Positions 34,006 to 44,796 of a stretch of 64,000 nt of DNA are shown here, piece after piece. The DNA comes from Sphingomonadaceae bacterium OTU29LAMAA1 (GTDB lineage: Bacteria; Pseudomonadota; Alphaproteobacteria; Sphingomonadales; Sphingomonadaceae): NCBI GenBank assembly GCA_024072375.1, contig CP099617.1, forward strand, positions 167,001 to 231,000, in the 5' to 3' direction. How positions within the stretch are numbered: the first letter of the stretch is position 1; every line of letters begins with the position of its first letter. The notes beneath the pieces are model-generated. The model had not been told where the DNA came from and searched no databases. It was given only the letters and a program-made list of their open reading frames with translations. A program made the translations under genes and the position numbers.

Positions 34006-36075
34006 CTATCGGGCAGCTTTCTGCATCTTGCGAAAGCGGTGAAGCAGCGGTTCGGTATAGCCGTTCGGCTGCGCTATCCCGTCGAACACCAGTGCACGGG
34101 CCGCCCGATAGGCGAGGCTATCGCCCACCCGCCCGCCCATCGGTCGATATTGCGGATCGCCGGCGTTCTGCGCATCGACCTTTATCGCCATGCGCGCGAA
34201 GGCGGCATCGACCTCCGCCTCCGTCGCGACGCCATGCAGCAGCCAGTTGGCGATATGTTGCGACGAGATACGCAGCGTCGCGCGATCTTCCATCAGGCCG
34301 ACGTCATGCATGTCCGGCACCTTCGAACAGCCGATCCCCTGGTCGATCCAGCGGACCACATAGCCGAGGATGCCCTGCGCATTATTATCGAGTTCCGCAC
34401 GCACCTCGTCCGTCGACCAGTTCCGTCCGGCCTCTGCAACGGGCATGGTCAGCAACGCGGCGAGCGGCGCAACCGGCTCCCTGCTCCGCTCGCGCTGGCG
34501 GTCGAACACATCGACGCGGTGATAATGCGTCGCGTGCAGCGTAGCGGCGGTGGGCGAGGGGACCCAGGCGGTGTTCGCGCCCATCTTCGGATGGCCGATC
34601 TTCTGGTCGAGCATATCCGCCATCCGGTCGGGTGCGGCCCACATGCCCTTGCCGATCTGCGCGCGCCCGGACAGGCCGCACGCGAGACCGATCTGGACGT
34701 TGCGGTTTTCATAGGCTGCGATCCAGCCGGACGTCTTCATCTCGCCCTTCGGGATCATCGGGCCGGCGTGCATCGATGTGTGCATCTCGTCGCCGGTACG
34801 GTCGAGAAAGCCGGTGTTGATGAACACCAGCCGGTGGCGGACGGCATGGATACAGGCGGCGAGGTTGGCCGAGGTGCGGCGTTCCTCGTCCATCAGCCCG
34901 ACCTTGATCGTGTAGCGCGGCAAGCCCAGCAGATCCTCGACTGCGTCGAACAGGCGGTCGGTGAAAGCGGCTTCGTCCGGCCCATGCATCTTGGGCTTGA
35001 CGATGTAGATCGATCCCGTCCGGCTGTTATGTCCGTCGTCGTGCAGCGCGATCAGCGACGTGACGATCGCGTCGAGGATACCCTCCGGCGCCTCGCTGCC
35101 ATCGGGCAGGCGGATCGCGGGGTTGGTCATCAGATGGCCGACGTTGCGTACGAACAAAAGGCTGCGACCCGGCAGCGTCAGCGTCGTTCCGTCGGGCGCA
35201 GTGTAGCGGCGATCCGCCGCCAGTGTCCGCGTCACGGTTTCGCCGCCTTTGGCGAAGCTGGCAGTCAGGTCGCCGCGCATCAGCCCCAGCCAATTGTCGT
35301 AGGCCGCAACCTTGTCCTGCGCATCCACCGCCGCGATCGAATCCTCCAGATCGCAGATCGCGGTCAGCGCGGATTCCAGCACGACGTCGGCGATGCCGGC
35401 GGGATCGGTGCGACCTATCGGATGACTGCGATCGATCACGAGCTCGATATGCAATCCGTTGTGGCGAAGGAGCAGCGTTTCGCCATCGCGGCCGACCAGT
35501 TGCGACGGATCGCCGAGGTCGGGCGTGCCGCCGGTCCAGTCGGTCCAGCTACCGTTCGACAGTGGCGCGACGTCGTCGAGAAACGCCTTGGCCCAGGCGA
35601 TCACCTGCGCCCCCCGCCCGGGATCGTATCCGCCTCGCGTCGCGCTACCGGGCAAGGCATCGGTGCCATACAGCGCGTCGTACAGGCTGCCCCAGCGCGC
35701 GTTGGCGGCGTTGAGCAGGAAGCGGGCGTTCAGGATCGGGACGACGAGCTGCGGCCCGGCCATCGTCGCGATTTCGGCGTCGACATTGGCGGGATCGACC
35801 GCAAAAGGCGCAGGATCGGGGACGAGGTAGCCGATCTGCGTGAGAAACGACTGGTAAGCGTCTGCTTCGAAAGGATTGTCTCGATGCCATGCATCGATCG
35901 CGGCCTGTAGCCGGTCGCGTTCGGCAAGCAGGCTGTGGTTGTCGGGCACGAACCGGTCGAGGATCGCCGCGACGCCGCACCAGAATGCGTCGGCATCGAT
36001 ACCGGTGCCGGGCAGGGCGCGCTCTTCGATGAAGGTGATGAATGCGGGAGCGATGTCGAGGCCGGCGCGGTCCAT
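34006..36075 (-). CDS. glcB: Malate synthase G
   Basis: 689 residues, typical of the monomeric G form (longer than the A form). It condenses glyoxylate with acetyl-CoA to malate. The TIM-barrel active site contains [11 protein letters not shown] (Glu/Asp for Mg) and the Arg in [46 protein letters not shown] and [16 protein letters not shown] are all present, the last near the C-terminal catalytic domain. ATG 36075 was chosen over an upstream frame lacking motif. It is divergent from a LysR gene. No isocitrate lyase gene is in the window. Confidence 0.95.
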   Translation of the reverse strand: MDRAGLDIAPAFITFIEERALPGTGIDADAFWCGVAAILDRFVPDNHSLLAERDRLQAAIDAWHRDNPFEADAYQSFLTQIGYLVPDPAPFAVDPANVDAEIATMAGPQLVVPILNARFLLNAANARWGSLYDALYGTDALPGSATRGGYDPGRGAQVIAWAKAFLDDVAPLSNGSWTDWTGGTPDLGDPSQLVGRDGETLLLRHNGLHIELVIDRSHPIGRTDPAGIADVVLESALTAICDLEDSIAAVDAQDKVAAYDNWLGLMRGDLTASFAKGGETVTRTLAADRRYTAPDGTTLTLPGRSLLFVRNVGHLMTNPAIRLPDGSEAPEGILDAIVTSLIALHDDGHNSRTGSIYIVKPKMHGPDEAAFTDRLFDAVEDLLGLPRYTIKVGLMDEERRTSANLAACIHAVRHRLVFINTGFLDRTGDEMHTSMHAGPMIPKGEMKTSGWIAAYENRNVQIGLACGLSGRAQIGKGMWAAPDRMADMLDQKIGHPKMGANTAWVPSPTAATLHATHYHRVDVFDRQRERSREPVAPLAALLTMPVAEAGRNWSTDEVRAELDNNAQGILGYVVRWIDQGIGCSKVPDMHDVGLMEDRATLRISSQHIANWLLHGVATEAEVDAAFARMAIKVDAQNAGDPQYRPMGGRVGDSLAYRAARALVFDGIAQPNGYTEPLLHRFRKMQKAAR

Positions 36076-36171
36076 GGGTCGATGTCCTTTGCGATCGCAT
36101 CGTTCATAGACGCCGCACCATCCCCGCTCTAGCGTCAAAGATGTTTAAGCAGCTTATCGCCGGAAGAACGA

Positions 36172-37065
36172 ATGATGTTCGATCCCGATTACTCCCTGTT
36201 CGTCGCGGTGGCCGATAGCGGCAGCCTGTCCGCCGCTGCGAGAACCTTGCGCATCTCGCCAGCAATGGTGTCCAAACGACTGCAAAGGCTGGAAGGTCGC
36301 CTCGGCGTAACGCTGATCCATCGCACCACGCGGCGACTGGCGCTGACGGAAGCGGGCGGGCGGCTGCGCGACGACCTCGATGGAATCTTGTCGGCGCTCA
36401 CCGCGGCGGAGGCACGGGTGACAGGCGCGCGTGGCGTACCGGCGGGACCGCTGCGGGTATCGGCGCCCACGTCGTTCGGGCGGCTCCACGTCGCGCCACA
36501 TCTGTCTGCGTTCCTCGCCGCACACCCGGCGGTGGAACTTGCGTTCGACCTTGGCGACGGCTTCGTCGATCTGCTCGGCGACCGGGTCGACTGCGCGATC
36601 CGTATCGCTTCGGAGGTGCCGTCCAACGTCGTGGCGCATCGGCTGGCCACGAGCCGCCGGGTGTTGTGCGCAGCGCCTTCCTATTTGGCGACACACGGGG
36701 AACCGGCGTCGGTTCCGGCGCTGGGCGATCACCGGTTGCTCGCGGCGGCGGGGCAGATGCCGTGGCGGCTGGTCGCGCAGGGCAAGGCCGTGCAGGTCGA
36801 ACGCGACAGCCACGTCCGCACCAATTCGAGCGAAATGGTGCGCGAACTGGCGCTTGGCGGCGTCGGCATCGCACTGCGATCCCTGTGGGATGTCGGCGAC
36901 GCATTGCGTAACGGCCGGCTGGTGCGCGTCCTGCCGGACTGGGAGGGAACGGCCGACGTCGGCATCTATGCCGTCCACCTGCGCAGCGGCGCCGTGCCGC
37001 CCGCGGTCCGCGCATTCGTCGCATTCCTGCAATCCGTGATCGATCCCGCCAGCTGGCAGGGATGA
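36172..37065 (+). CDS. LysR-family transcriptional regulator
   Basis: 297 residues. The N-terminal HTH is FVAVADSGSLSAAARTLRIS followed by PAMVSKRLQRLEGRLGVTL. The ligand domain begins GPLRVSAPTSFGRLHVAPHL. It is divergent from glcB with 96 bases between starts, so it may regulate malate synthase. A LysR regulator for glyoxylate or acetate would fit but is not established. It ends 3 bases from the end of the convergent exporter gene. Confidence 0.9.
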   Translation: MMFDPDYSLFVAVADSGSLSAAARTLRISPAMVSKRLQRLEGRLGVTLIHRTTRRLALTEAGGRLRDDLDGILSALTAAEARVTGARGVPAGPLRVSAPTSFGRLHVAPHLSAFLAAHPAVELAFDLGDGFVDLLGDRVDCAIRIASEVPSNVVAHRLATSRRVLCAAPSYLATHGEPASVPALGDHRLLAAAGQMPWRLVAQGKAVQVERDSHVRTNSSEMVRELALGGVGIALRSLWDVGDALRNGRLVRVLPDWEGTADVGIYAVHLRSGAVPPAVRAFVAFLQSVIDPASWQG

Positions 37066-37068
37066 TCG

Positions 37069-38607
37069 TCAGCTCTTCCGCCCGCTCAACTCCGCGCCGG
37101 CCTGAGGATCGAACCGCCAGTTGACGAACACTGCCAGCAGCGAGATCGCGGTGACGGTCCAGAAGGCGACGGTGAAATCAGTGAATGCCACCGCTTCGCC
37201 GCCGCGCGACAGCATCGACACGTGCAACGCGGTCGCGCCGACGCAGATGCCCAGCGACAGCATCAGTTGCTGAAACGTCGAATAGAAGCTGGTCGCTGCG
37301 CTCATCCGGTCCTTGCCGATCTCGTCGTATGCGATCGTGTTGTAGGCGGTGAACTGGAACGAGATCAGAAAGCCGGACAGGACCAGCACGGCGAACACCG
37401 CGGGCAGCGGCCAGTCCGGGCGGAACAGGCCGCAGATGGCATAGGCCCCGGTCCCGAGCACCCCCATCACGATCAGGCTGTTGCGGAATCCGAAGCGTTT
37501 CAGGATGCGACGCGCGACTCCCTTCATCCCGAACGATCCGATCGCGCCCGCGACCGTCATCGCCCCGCTCTGCGCCGCCGACAGGCCGAAGGCGAGCTGC
37601 ATCATCAGCGGCAGCAGAAACGGCTGCGCGCCCTGTGTGATGCGGGTCAGCGATCCGCCCAGCACCGACAGGCGGAACGTGGTGATCCGCATCAGCGAGA
37701 GGTCGAGGATCGGGTGTTCGGCGCGTCGCGCATGCCGCCAATAGGCAAGACCGAACAGCGCGCCGATGCCGACCAGCGCCGCCGCCACCGCCGCCTCGCC
37801 CGGGCGGCTTGCCATTTCAAACCCGAACAACAGACACCCCAGAGCCACGCCCGACAGAATAAAGCCGATTGCGTCGAAGGTGTGCGGTGCTTCCTCGCGA
37901 ATATCGGCGATGAAGCGTCCGACCAGCACGATGCCCAGCAACCCGATCGGCAGGTTGAGCCAGAAGATCCAGCGCCAGTCGAGATATGTGACGATGAACC
38001 CGCCCAGCGGCGGACCCAGGATCGGGCCGACCAGCGCTGGCATGATCAGCCACGACATCGCCGACACCATGTCGCGCTTGGCGACCGATCGCAGCAATAC
38101 CAGCCGCCCCACCGGCATCATCATCGCGCCGCCGATCCCCTGTACGAACCGCGCGACCACCATCCATTCGAGGCTTGGGGCCAGACCGCAGGCCAGACTG
38201 CCCGCAACGAACACGCCGATCGCTGCGCGAAACACCGGCCGCGCGCCGAAGCGGTCGGCCATCGTGCCGGAGGCGGGAATAAACATCGCCAGTGCCAGCA
38301 GGTACGATGTCAGCGCGATGCTCATCGCCGGTGCGGCGACACCGAAATCGCGTGCCATCGTCGGCAGCGCAGTGGCGAGCACCGTCGCGTCCAAATTCTC
38401 CATGAACATCGCCGTGGCGATGATCAGCGCGACGGTGCGATAGTTGCGGGTGGGTGCGGCGCCACCGTCGGCATCGGTCGTCTGTGCAATCCGATCGCCC
38501 GCCGGGACGATCCCGTCGCGCACTTCGGCATTGACCGATGCGATCCCGCGCCGCCGCGGCCGCAATAGCTGACGCGGATCCAGAGCGGCGGGGAGATGCA
38601 GATTCAT
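37069..38607 (-). CDS. DHA2-family MFS multidrug exporter (EmrB/QacA type)
   Basis: 512 residues with about 14 membrane segments, typical of DHA2 drug:H+ antiporters. Motif LDATVLATALPTMARDF in TM1, GTMADRFGARPVFR (motif A) after TM2, and LGPPLGGFIVTYLDWRWIFW (motif C) are clear. A hydrophilic N-terminal leader of about 55 residues precedes TM1. No periplasmic adaptor (EmrA) gene lies beside it. It is divergent from the PAS/winged-helix gene, a plausible regulator. The substrates are unknown. Confidence 0.9.
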   Translation of the reverse strand: MNLHLPAALDPRQLLRPRRRGIASVNAEVRDGIVPAGDRIAQTTDADGGAAPTRNYRTVALIIATAMFMENLDATVLATALPTMARDFGVAAPAMSIALTSYLLALAMFIPASGTMADRFGARPVFRAAIGVFVAGSLACGLAPSLEWMVVARFVQGIGGAMMMPVGRLVLLRSVAKRDMVSAMSWLIMPALVGPILGPPLGGFIVTYLDWRWIFWLNLPIGLLGIVLVGRFIADIREEAPHTFDAIGFILSGVALGCLLFGFEMASRPGEAAVAAALVGIGALFGLAYWRHARRAEHPILDLSLMRITTFRLSVLGGSLTRITQGAQPFLLPLMMQLAFGLSAAQSGAMTVAGAIGSFGMKGVARRILKRFGFRNSLIVMGVLGTGAYAICGLFRPDWPLPAVFAVLVLSGFLISFQFTAYNTIAYDEIGKDRMSAATSFYSTFQQLMLSLGICVGATALHVSMLSRGGEAVAFTDFTVAFWTVTAISLLAVFVNWRFDPQAGAELSGRKS

Positions 38608-38818
38608 GACGGGCGTAACGACCTTCGTGCGTGGATGGCCTCTCCGGTGGACGGGGGCCGATCGTTGTCATGGGGCCGTACCGCTGTCGTATCCTGATAT
38701 AGGTACGATCGCGCTCCGGGCGAGGGGATATGCCGGCACGATGTAGCCAACCTTAGATAAGCCATTGCAATTAAAACAGATTAATGCGACCCGCCGCACC
38801 GTTCTCAAGGGAGTGGCA

Positions 38819-39502
38819 ATGACGGTTCGATCTGCGCCGGTGGCGCAATGCATCACGGACGAGCGATGGCGGATCGTGTCGGCAGACGACGCCTATCTGG
38901 AATTGCTGGCGCGGCCACGGATCGAGGTGATTGGTCGTTCGCCGCTCGAATTCACGGCGCCGGGGGATCAGGTGGTCAACGACATGCTGCTGCACCGGCT
39001 GGTGCGTCACGGTCATGCATTCCAGATTACCAAGCGCTACGTTCGCGGTGACGGGCAGCTGCAGTGGGTGTGTAACCACGTCTCCGCCTTTGCCGATGGC
39101 TGCGGGGAAAAGCGCCTGATCGCAACCTGCGAGCCGCAGCCGGATCCGCCGGCCACGTGCGCGGAGGCGCGACTGCGGCAGCACGCCACGACGCTGCTGC
39201 AAACCATCGGCGCCGCGAAGCATGCATTCGGCGCGGACCTGATCGGATCGCCGGCGTTGGAGGCATTGCTCCATCTTTACCTCGCTGAAATGGAAGGGCG
39301 GTCGCTCACCCCGCGTTGCATCGCAGCGCTGATCCGCCATTCTGAGGCTGCAACGCTGCGCTGGATCAAGGTGCTGGAACAGCGTCGGCTTGCCGAAGTA
39401 GAGCGTAATACGCCGGTCGACATGGGCGCGCCGATGCGTATCTCCGGCATGGCGCAGCAGATGATGGAGGACGTCACCGGGCGGTTGCCCGTCGCGGGCT
39501 GA
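38819..39502 (+). CDS. PAS-domain protein with C-terminal winged-helix, putative one-component regulator
   Basis: 227 residues from ATG 38819, supported by AAGGGAG. Residues about 8-105 form a PAS domain (PVAQCITDERWRIVSADDAY and KRYVRGDGQLQWVCNHVSAF). A linker helix follows. The C-terminal region (about 145-215: LTPRCIAALIRHSEAATLRW, then LEQRRLAEVERN) looks like a MarR-like winged helix-turn-helix. Sensing by PAS and DNA binding in one chain is inferred. It is divergent from the DHA2 exporter, 211 bases apart. Homologues are found in sphingomonads but I know no characterised one. Confidence 0.7.
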   Translation: MTVRSAPVAQCITDERWRIVSADDAYLELLARPRIEVIGRSPLEFTAPGDQVVNDMLLHRLVRHGHAFQITKRYVRGDGQLQWVCNHVSAFADGCGEKRLIATCEPQPDPPATCAEARLRQHATTLLQTIGAAKHAFGADLIGSPALEALLHLYLAEMEGRSLTPRCIAALIRHSEAATLRWIKVLEQRRLAEVERNTPVDMGAPMRISGMAQQMMEDVTGRLPVAG

Positions 39503-39505
39503 GCG

Positions 39506-40870
39506 TCAGCGCAGTGTCGCCGCGGCTGCCAGCGCCCGCTCGCGCGCCTCGCGATGGCCGATCAGCTTGGCCGGATAGTCGTTCGGCCGGACACCGCTAT
39601 CGTCGGGATCGTGGATCGTCGCGTCCGTCAGATCGCGCAATTCCGGCACCCATTCGCGGATATAGTCCGCTGCATCGAACTTCTCCGACTGGCTGAGTGG
39701 CGCCATGATCCGCCCGAACATATTCGCATCCACGCCCGTACCGGCGATCCACTGCCAGTTGACGGCGTTGTTGCCGTAATCCGCATCGACCAGGCAGTCC
39801 CAATACCATCGCTCGCCTTCGCGCCAGTCGATCAGCAGATGCTTTACCAGAAAGCTCGCAGCGATCATGCGGACGCGATTGTGCATCCACCCGCTCGCCC
39901 ACAATTGCCGCATCCCGGCATCGACGATCGGGTAGCCGGTGCGTCCCTGCTGCCACGCCTGAAGATCGCGTTTCGCCTCGGCATCCTTTCGCCACGGCAG
40001 TGCATCGTATTTCGGGCGCCCGTTGACCTCGCCGTACTTCGGCAACGCGAGCAGCACGCCGGACGTGAAATCCCGCCATGCGAGTTCGCGCAGGAAGGCG
40101 CCGGCATCCCTGGTGTCGCCGAGCGCATGATAGATTGCCCGCGGCGAAATCTCCCCGTGATGGAGGTGCGGCGACAGGCGAGACGTACCCTCTTCCGATG
40201 GCAGGTTGCGGCGGCGGTCGTAGGCGGCGACATCGTCGGACCAGTCCTTAGCCTTGGCGAGCGCTTCCGTTTCGCCGGGCGTCCAGTCCTTGTCGAAGCC
40301 GGTTGACCAATCGAGTCTGGTCGGCAGCAGCGTCCATTCCGCAAGCTCGTCGCTCATCGGCCAATGCGCCGGTGCCGGGATCGTGTGCGGGACGGGAAAG
40401 GGATCGGCGGGCGGCAATTGCGACTGGAGCGCCTTCCAGAATGACGAGAACATCTTGAACGGGGTCCCGCTCCCGGTGGTCAAGTCCTCCAGCCGGACAA
40501 GGTGGTTGCCATCGTGCAGTTCCAGCCGATCGCCCAGTTTTTTCTCCGCATCGCGCCACCACGGCTCGTAATGACGGATCGCGTGAATGCGGGAAGCACC
40601 GGTTTCCTCCATCAGTGTCGTCAGGATCGACACTGCATCGCCGCGTCGCAGGATCAGCCGGCTGTGCTTCGCTCGCAAGGCTGCGTCCAGGGTGGACAGG
40701 CTGTGGTGCAGCCACCAGCGTTGCGCTCCGCCGATCCGCCATTCACCGGGCGCATCGTCGTCGAGGACATAGACCGGCACGACCGGTCCTTCGTGCGCGG
40801 CGGCGACGAGTGCAGGCTGATCGTGAAGGCGAAGGTCCTGGCGTAGCCACAGGATGCTTGGTTGTGTCAT
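39506..40870 (-). CDS. phrB: Deoxyribodipyrimidine photolyase (class I)
   Basis: 454 residues, normal for a class I CPD photolyase. The N-terminal alpha/beta antenna domain starts PSILWLRQDLRLHDQPAL. The FAD-binding domain includes GTSRLSPHLHHGEISPRAIY, WRDFTSGVLL, GMRQLWASGWMHNRVRMIAA and WDCLVDADYGNNAVNWQWIA, including the electron-transfer Trp region. It repairs UV-induced cyclobutane dimers with blue light. ATG 40870 gives the family's usual short N-terminus. It ends 3 bases from the convergent PAS gene. A cryptochrome with signalling role cannot be excluded. Confidence 0.93.
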   Translation of the reverse strand: MTQPSILWLRQDLRLHDQPALVAAAHEGPVVPVYVLDDDAPGEWRIGGAQRWWLHHSLSTLDAALRAKHSRLILRRGDAVSILTTLMEETGASRIHAIRHYEPWWRDAEKKLGDRLELHDGNHLVRLEDLTTGSGTPFKMFSSFWKALQSQLPPADPFPVPHTIPAPAHWPMSDELAEWTLLPTRLDWSTGFDKDWTPGETEALAKAKDWSDDVAAYDRRRNLPSEEGTSRLSPHLHHGEISPRAIYHALGDTRDAGAFLRELAWRDFTSGVLLALPKYGEVNGRPKYDALPWRKDAEAKRDLQAWQQGRTGYPIVDAGMRQLWASGWMHNRVRMIAASFLVKHLLIDWREGERWYWDCLVDADYGNNAVNWQWIAGTGVDANMFGRIMAPLSQSEKFDAADYIREWVPELRDLTDATIHDPDDSGVRPNDYPAKLIGHREARERALAAAATLR

Positions 40871-40988
40871 GCGCACGTCCAAGCGGATGGCCACCGGGGA
40901 AGTTCCTGCATCGGCGTCGCCGCGAACGCCGGACTTGTACGCGGGCCTGTCCTGCCGCAAACGACCGTGCCTCTGGGGCGGAGCGAAT

Positions 40989-41411
40989 ATGAAACGATCA
41001 TTGATCTGGCTGCCGCTGCTGCTGGCGGCCTGCTCCCCATCGGCACCCGATCCGGCACCGCCGCGGCTTCCGGTGCCGATCCGCGGTTCGGACGCCATGA
41101 CCCTGATACGGGGAGATGCCCTGGACAGACTGGTGCGAGGTAGCGTCCAGACCCGGGCAGGCGAGGGCGGCATACCGCCAGTCGAACGCTTCGCTGCGAC
41201 GGGCGACGGCTATACATTAAGCTACGACCGGCCCGATACCGTCGGACGTTACCGGGTGACGCCGGACCGGGTGTGCCTGCGCTTCGTCGATGAGCGCAGC
41301 ATCTTCTGCCGCTTCTACCTGACCGATGCGAGTGGGCAGGTGTGGATGGCCGAGGACGATCGTGACTATCCGCTGCATGTGGCAAAGGTGACGGTTGGGC
41401 GCGGGCGCTAG
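40989..41411 (+). CDS. Putative lipoprotein of unknown function
   Basis: 140 residues. Signal peptide with lipobox: KRSLIWLPLLLAACSPSAP, with Cys as the probable +1 residue. The mature part is Pro-rich, then has strand-like stretches (GRYRVTPDRVCLRFV and FCRFYLTDASGQVWM) with two Cys. No family is recognised. ATG 40989 is the first start before the signal. It is divergent from the photolyase and alone. Lipid attachment to the outer or inner membrane is expected. Confidence 0.7.
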   Translation: MKRSLIWLPLLLAACSPSAPDPAPPRLPVPIRGSDAMTLIRGDALDRLVRGSVQTRAGEGGIPPVERFAATGDGYTLSYDRPDTVGRYRVTPDRVCLRFVDERSIFCRFYLTDASGQVWMAEDDRDYPLHVAKVTVGRGR

Positions 41412-41510
41412 GACGGGATTGCTGCGAAGCAGGCGAAGCAGTTCGTAGCATATCTTGCCCGTTTACCGGCTTCGCTGCACCGGCCCGGCTCGCCGGTGGA
41501 ATGAGCCAGT

Positions 41511-41562
41511 CCTCCCTCGCTTGAGCAGGGGAGGGACCGCGGCGAAGCCGTGGTGGAGGGGG
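41511..41562. repeat. GC-rich intergenic inverted repeat
   Basis: Two small hairpins: CCTCCC paired with GGAGGG, then CCGCGGCGAAGCCGTGG. It resembles the CCTCCC/GGAGG elements at 47629-47780 and 63521-63654. It lies in the 212-base gap between the lipoprotein gene and the convergent paoC gene. No gene is seen in the rest of the gap. Confidence 0.6.
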
Positions 41563-41623
41563 CGTATCAGCGAGCGACCAAGCGCGCGGCTTAACGCTTC
41601 CGACCCACCGTGGCCGTTGGATA

Positions 41624-43843
41624 TCAGGCCACCATCGCTGCGCCGGCGATGATCTTGTCGAGCGTGATGGGGTATTCGCGGATGCGGACGCCGCTGGCGT
41701 TATAGATCGCGTTGGCGATCGCCGCGCCGACGCCGCACAGGCCGAGCTCGCCGACCCCCTTCGCCTTCATCGGCGACGACATCGGATCGACTTCGTCGAG
41801 GAAGATCACCTCCTGATGCGGAATGTCGGCGTGCACCGGCACTTCATAGCTGGCGAGATCGTGGTTGACGAAGAAGCCGAAGCGCTTGTCGACCGCGAGT
41901 TCCTCCATCAGCGCCGAGCCGACGCCCATCGTCATCGCGCCGATCACCTGACTGCGTGCCGACTTCGGGTTGAGGATGCGCCCCGCCGCACAGACCGCGA
42001 GCATGCGGCGTACGCGGATCTCGCCGGTATAGGCGTCGACGCCGACCTCGACGAAATGGCCGGCGAAGGTCGATTGCTGTTCCTTCTTGGCGAGATCGCC
42101 GAACTCGATCGTGTCCTCGGCGGACAAGCCTTTGTCGCCGGCAGCTTCGGACAGCGAGACGCTGCGGTTGCCGGCGCGAACCTTGCCGTCGGCGAATTCG
42201 ACGTCGGCGGAGTTGAAGCCCAGCTTCTGGGCGACGGCCTCGCGCAGCTTCATGCAGGCGGCATAGACGCCGGCGGTCGAGCTGTTCGCGCCCCATTGGC
42301 CACCCGAACCGGCGGCGGCGGGGAAGGAGCTGTCGCCGAGCAGTACGACGACCTTGTCGAGGGGGACGCCCATGACTTCGGCGGCGGTCTGCGCGATGAT
42401 CGTATAGCTGCCGGTTCCGATGTCGGTCATGTCGGTGGCGACGGTGACGACACCCTTCCTGTCGATGCCGACGCGAGCGGCGGACTTCATCGTGATGTTG
42501 TTGCGGAAGCCGGAGGCGACGCCCATGCCGACGAGCCAGCGACCGTCGCGCACCGTGCGCGGCTTTGCGTTACGCTGCGACCAGCCGAACTTGTCCGCAC
42601 CCATGCGCAGGCATTCGACGAGCTGACGCTGCGAGAACTTGCGCTCCGGCTTTTCCGGATCGACCTGCGTGTCGTTGACGATGCGGAACTGGACCGGGTC
42701 CATCCCCAGCTTCTCCGCCATCTCGTCCATCGCGACTTCGAGCGCCATCAGGCCCGGCGCCTCGCCGGGCGCGCGCATCGCGTTGCCCTCGGGCAGATCG
42801 AGCACCGCAAGCCGCATCGAGGTCAGGCGATTGGCACCCGCGTAGAGCAGCTTGGTCTGCGACACCGCCGTTTCTGGGCCGCCGCCGGGCAGATCGCCCG
42901 AACCGCTTTCGTGCGCGATCGCGGTGAGCTTGCCGTCCTTGCCTGCGGCCAGCCGGATGCGCTGGCGCGTCGCCGGGCGGTGCGTGGCGTTGTTGATCAT
43001 CAGCGGCCGCTGGAGCGTGACCTTGACCGGACGCCCCGCCTGCTTCGCGCCCAGTGCGGCGAGGATCGCGTCGGCGCGGACGAACAGCTTCCCGCCGAAG
43101 CCGCCGCCGATATAGGGCGAGATCAGGCGGACGTTGTCCTTGGGGATGCCGAGCGTCTTGGCGACGTCGCCCTTGCCCCAGGCGATCATCTGGTTGGACG
43201 TCCACAGCGTCAGCTTGTCGCCCGCCCACGATGCGGTGCTGGCATGCGGCTCCATCATCGCATGGCTCTGGTCGGGCGTTTCGTAGAGCGCGTCGAGCTT
43301 GACCGGCGCGGCCGCGAAGGCCTGTTCGAAATTGCCGACGCGATCGACCGCGGGGGCGGCGCTGCCCTCGCCGCTGCTGTCGCCCTTCAGCGGTGCGGTC
43401 TCGAGCGCCGTGTCGAGGTCGAAGCGACCTTTCTCGCGGGCATAATCGATGCGGATCAACGATGCCGCTGCGCGCGCCTGTTCGAACGTTTCGGCCACCA
43501 CCAGTGCGATCGCCTGATGATAGTGATCGATCGCCGGACCGCCGAGCAGCTTGGCGGTGTTGAAGTCGCCTTTGGTCAGCGGACCGGCGGTATCGGCGGT
43601 GACGATCGTCAGCACGCCCGGCGCAGCCTTCGCCGCGCCGAGGTCCATGCTCGCGATGCGTCCCTTGGCGATGCCGGCACCGACGACATAGCCATAGGCC
43701 GCATTGGGCGCGACGTCATGGCGTTCATAGGCGTAGGGTGCCGTGCCGGTGGTCTTGAACTTGCCGTCGATGCGGTCGGTCGGCTTGCCGATGACCTTCA
43801 GCTGGTCGATCGGGTTCTGGCCTGCGGGTGTGTCGAACTTCAT
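41624..43843 (-). CDS. paoC: Aldehyde oxidoreductase molybdopterin subunit (PaoC-like)
   Basis: 739 residues of the xanthine dehydrogenase molybdopterin-binding family. The N-terminal Ald_Xan_dh_C a/b hammerhead domain begins [20 protein letters not shown]. The MoCo domain includes [20 protein letters not shown] and [20 protein letters not shown], and the catalytic Glu region is [20 protein letters not shown]. Its length and motifs match PaoC/YagR. It oxidises aldehydes with transfer to the Fe-S/FAD subunits. Its ATG overlaps the stop of the FAD subunit (ATGA). No PaoD chaperone is nearby. Confidence 0.9.
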   Translation of the reverse strand: MKFDTPAGQNPIDQLKVIGKPTDRIDGKFKTTGTAPYAYERHDVAPNAAYGYVVGAGIAKGRIASMDLGAAKAAPGVLTIVTADTAGPLTKGDFNTAKLLGGPAIDHYHQAIALVVAETFEQARAAASLIRIDYAREKGRFDLDTALETAPLKGDSSGEGSAAPAVDRVGNFEQAFAAAPVKLDALYETPDQSHAMMEPHASTASWAGDKLTLWTSNQMIAWGKGDVAKTLGIPKDNVRLISPYIGGGFGGKLFVRADAILAALGAKQAGRPVKVTLQRPLMINNATHRPATRQRIRLAAGKDGKLTAIAHESGSGDLPGGGPETAVSQTKLLYAGANRLTSMRLAVLDLPEGNAMRAPGEAPGLMALEVAMDEMAEKLGMDPVQFRIVNDTQVDPEKPERKFSQRQLVECLRMGADKFGWSQRNAKPRTVRDGRWLVGMGVASGFRNNITMKSAARVGIDRKGVVTVATDMTDIGTGSYTIIAQTAAEVMGVPLDKVVVLLGDSSFPAAAGSGGQWGANSSTAGVYAACMKLREAVAQKLGFNSADVEFADGKVRAGNRSVSLSEAAGDKGLSAEDTIEFGDLAKKEQQSTFAGHFVEVGVDAYTGEIRVRRMLAVCAAGRILNPKSARSQVIGAMTMGVGSALMEELAVDKRFGFFVNHDLASYEVPVHADIPHQEVIFLDEVDPMSSPMKAKGVGELGLCGVGAAIANAIYNASGVRIREYPITLDKIIAGAAMVA

Positions 43844-44796
43844 GCTGCGTCTTTCGCTTCGGCCATCACCGCGGCGAGCGTGCGCTCGACGAGGGGGACC
43901 TTGAAGGCATTGTCTTGGGTCGGTTTTGCGCCGGCGAGCATCCGGGCCGCGGTCGCCTTGGCACCCTGCGGCAGGGCGGCTTCCGCCGCCTCGACGCGCC
44001 ACGGCTTGGGCGCGATGCCGCCGATCGCGACATGGCCGGTGCCGTCGGGCTGGAGGATCGCCGCCACCGACACGAGTGCGTAGGCGTAAGAGGCGCGGTC
44101 GCGCACCTTATGGTAGATATGCGTGCCGCCGACCGGCTTCGGCAGGGTCACAGCGGTAATCAGCTCGCCCGGCTTCAGGTTCGTGTCGATGTGCGGCGTA
44201 TCGCCCCACAGCCGATGGAAGTCGGCGATCGGGATCTTCCGCGTCTGACCATTGGGCTGAACCGTCTCGACGGTCGCGTCGAGCACGCGCATGGCGACCG
44301 CCATGTCGCCGGGATAGGTGGCGATGCAGGCGTCGCTGGTGCCGATTATGCCGAGCTGCCGGCTATAGCCGCCGATCGCTGCGCATCCCGATCCGGGCTT
44401 GCGCTTGTTGCAAGGCTGGTTGGTGTCGTAGAAATACGGGCAGCGGGTGCGCTGGAGCAGGTTGCCCGCGGTGGTCGCCTTGTTGCGCAGCTGGCCCGAT
44501 GCGCCGGCGACGATCGCGCGGCTGAGCACGCCGTAGTCGCGGCGGACGCGGGCGTCGCTGGCGAGATCGGTGTTGCGGACCAGAGCGCCGATGCGCAGGC
44601 CGCCGTCCGACGTCGGCTCGATCGTGTCGAGCGCCAGACGGTTGACGTCGACGAGATGGACCGGCTCTTCGATCTGCAGCTTCATCAGGTCGAGCAGGTT
44701 CGTGCCGCCCGCGATGAACTTCGCGCCGGGCTTGGCCGCGACCGCAGCGGCTGCTGCCGCCGGCGTCGTCGCGCGTTCGTAGGTAAAGGCCTTCAT
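43840..44796 (-). CDS. paoB: Aldehyde oxidoreductase FAD subunit (PaoB-like, with [4Fe-4S] insert)
   Basis: 318 residues of the FAD-binding subunit family. The FAD segment is [20 protein letters not shown] (about 25-44), and [20 protein letters not shown] follows. [20 protein letters not shown] carries a run of cysteines (with C of GSGC) that in PaoB binds an extra [4Fe-4S] cluster absent from most xanthine dehydrogenases. The C-terminal CO_deh_flav_C domain has [11 protein letters not shown]. Its ATG overlaps the paoA stop, and its stop overlaps paoC. Confidence 0.9.
   Translation of the reverse strand: MKAFTYERATTPAAAAAAVAAKPGAKFIAGGTNLLDLMKLQIEEPVHLVDVNRLALDTIEPTSDGGLRIGALVRNTDLASDARVRRDYGVLSRAIVAGASGQLRNKATTAGNLLQRTRCPYFYDTNQPCNKRKPGSGCAAIGGYSRQLGIIGTSDACIATYPGDMAVAMRVLDATVETVQPNGQTRKIPIADFHRLWGDTPHIDTNLKPGELITAVTLPKPVGGTHIYHKVRDRASYAYALVSVAAILQPDGTGHVAIGGIAPKPWRVEAAEAALPQGAKATAARMLAGAKPTQDNAFKVPLVERTLAAVMAEAKDAA

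Noticed and set aside
41816..44083. A 755-codon frame antisense to paoC
   Set aside because: paoC on the other strand has all MoCo-domain motifs and overlaps paoB exactly, so the antisense frame is a shadow.
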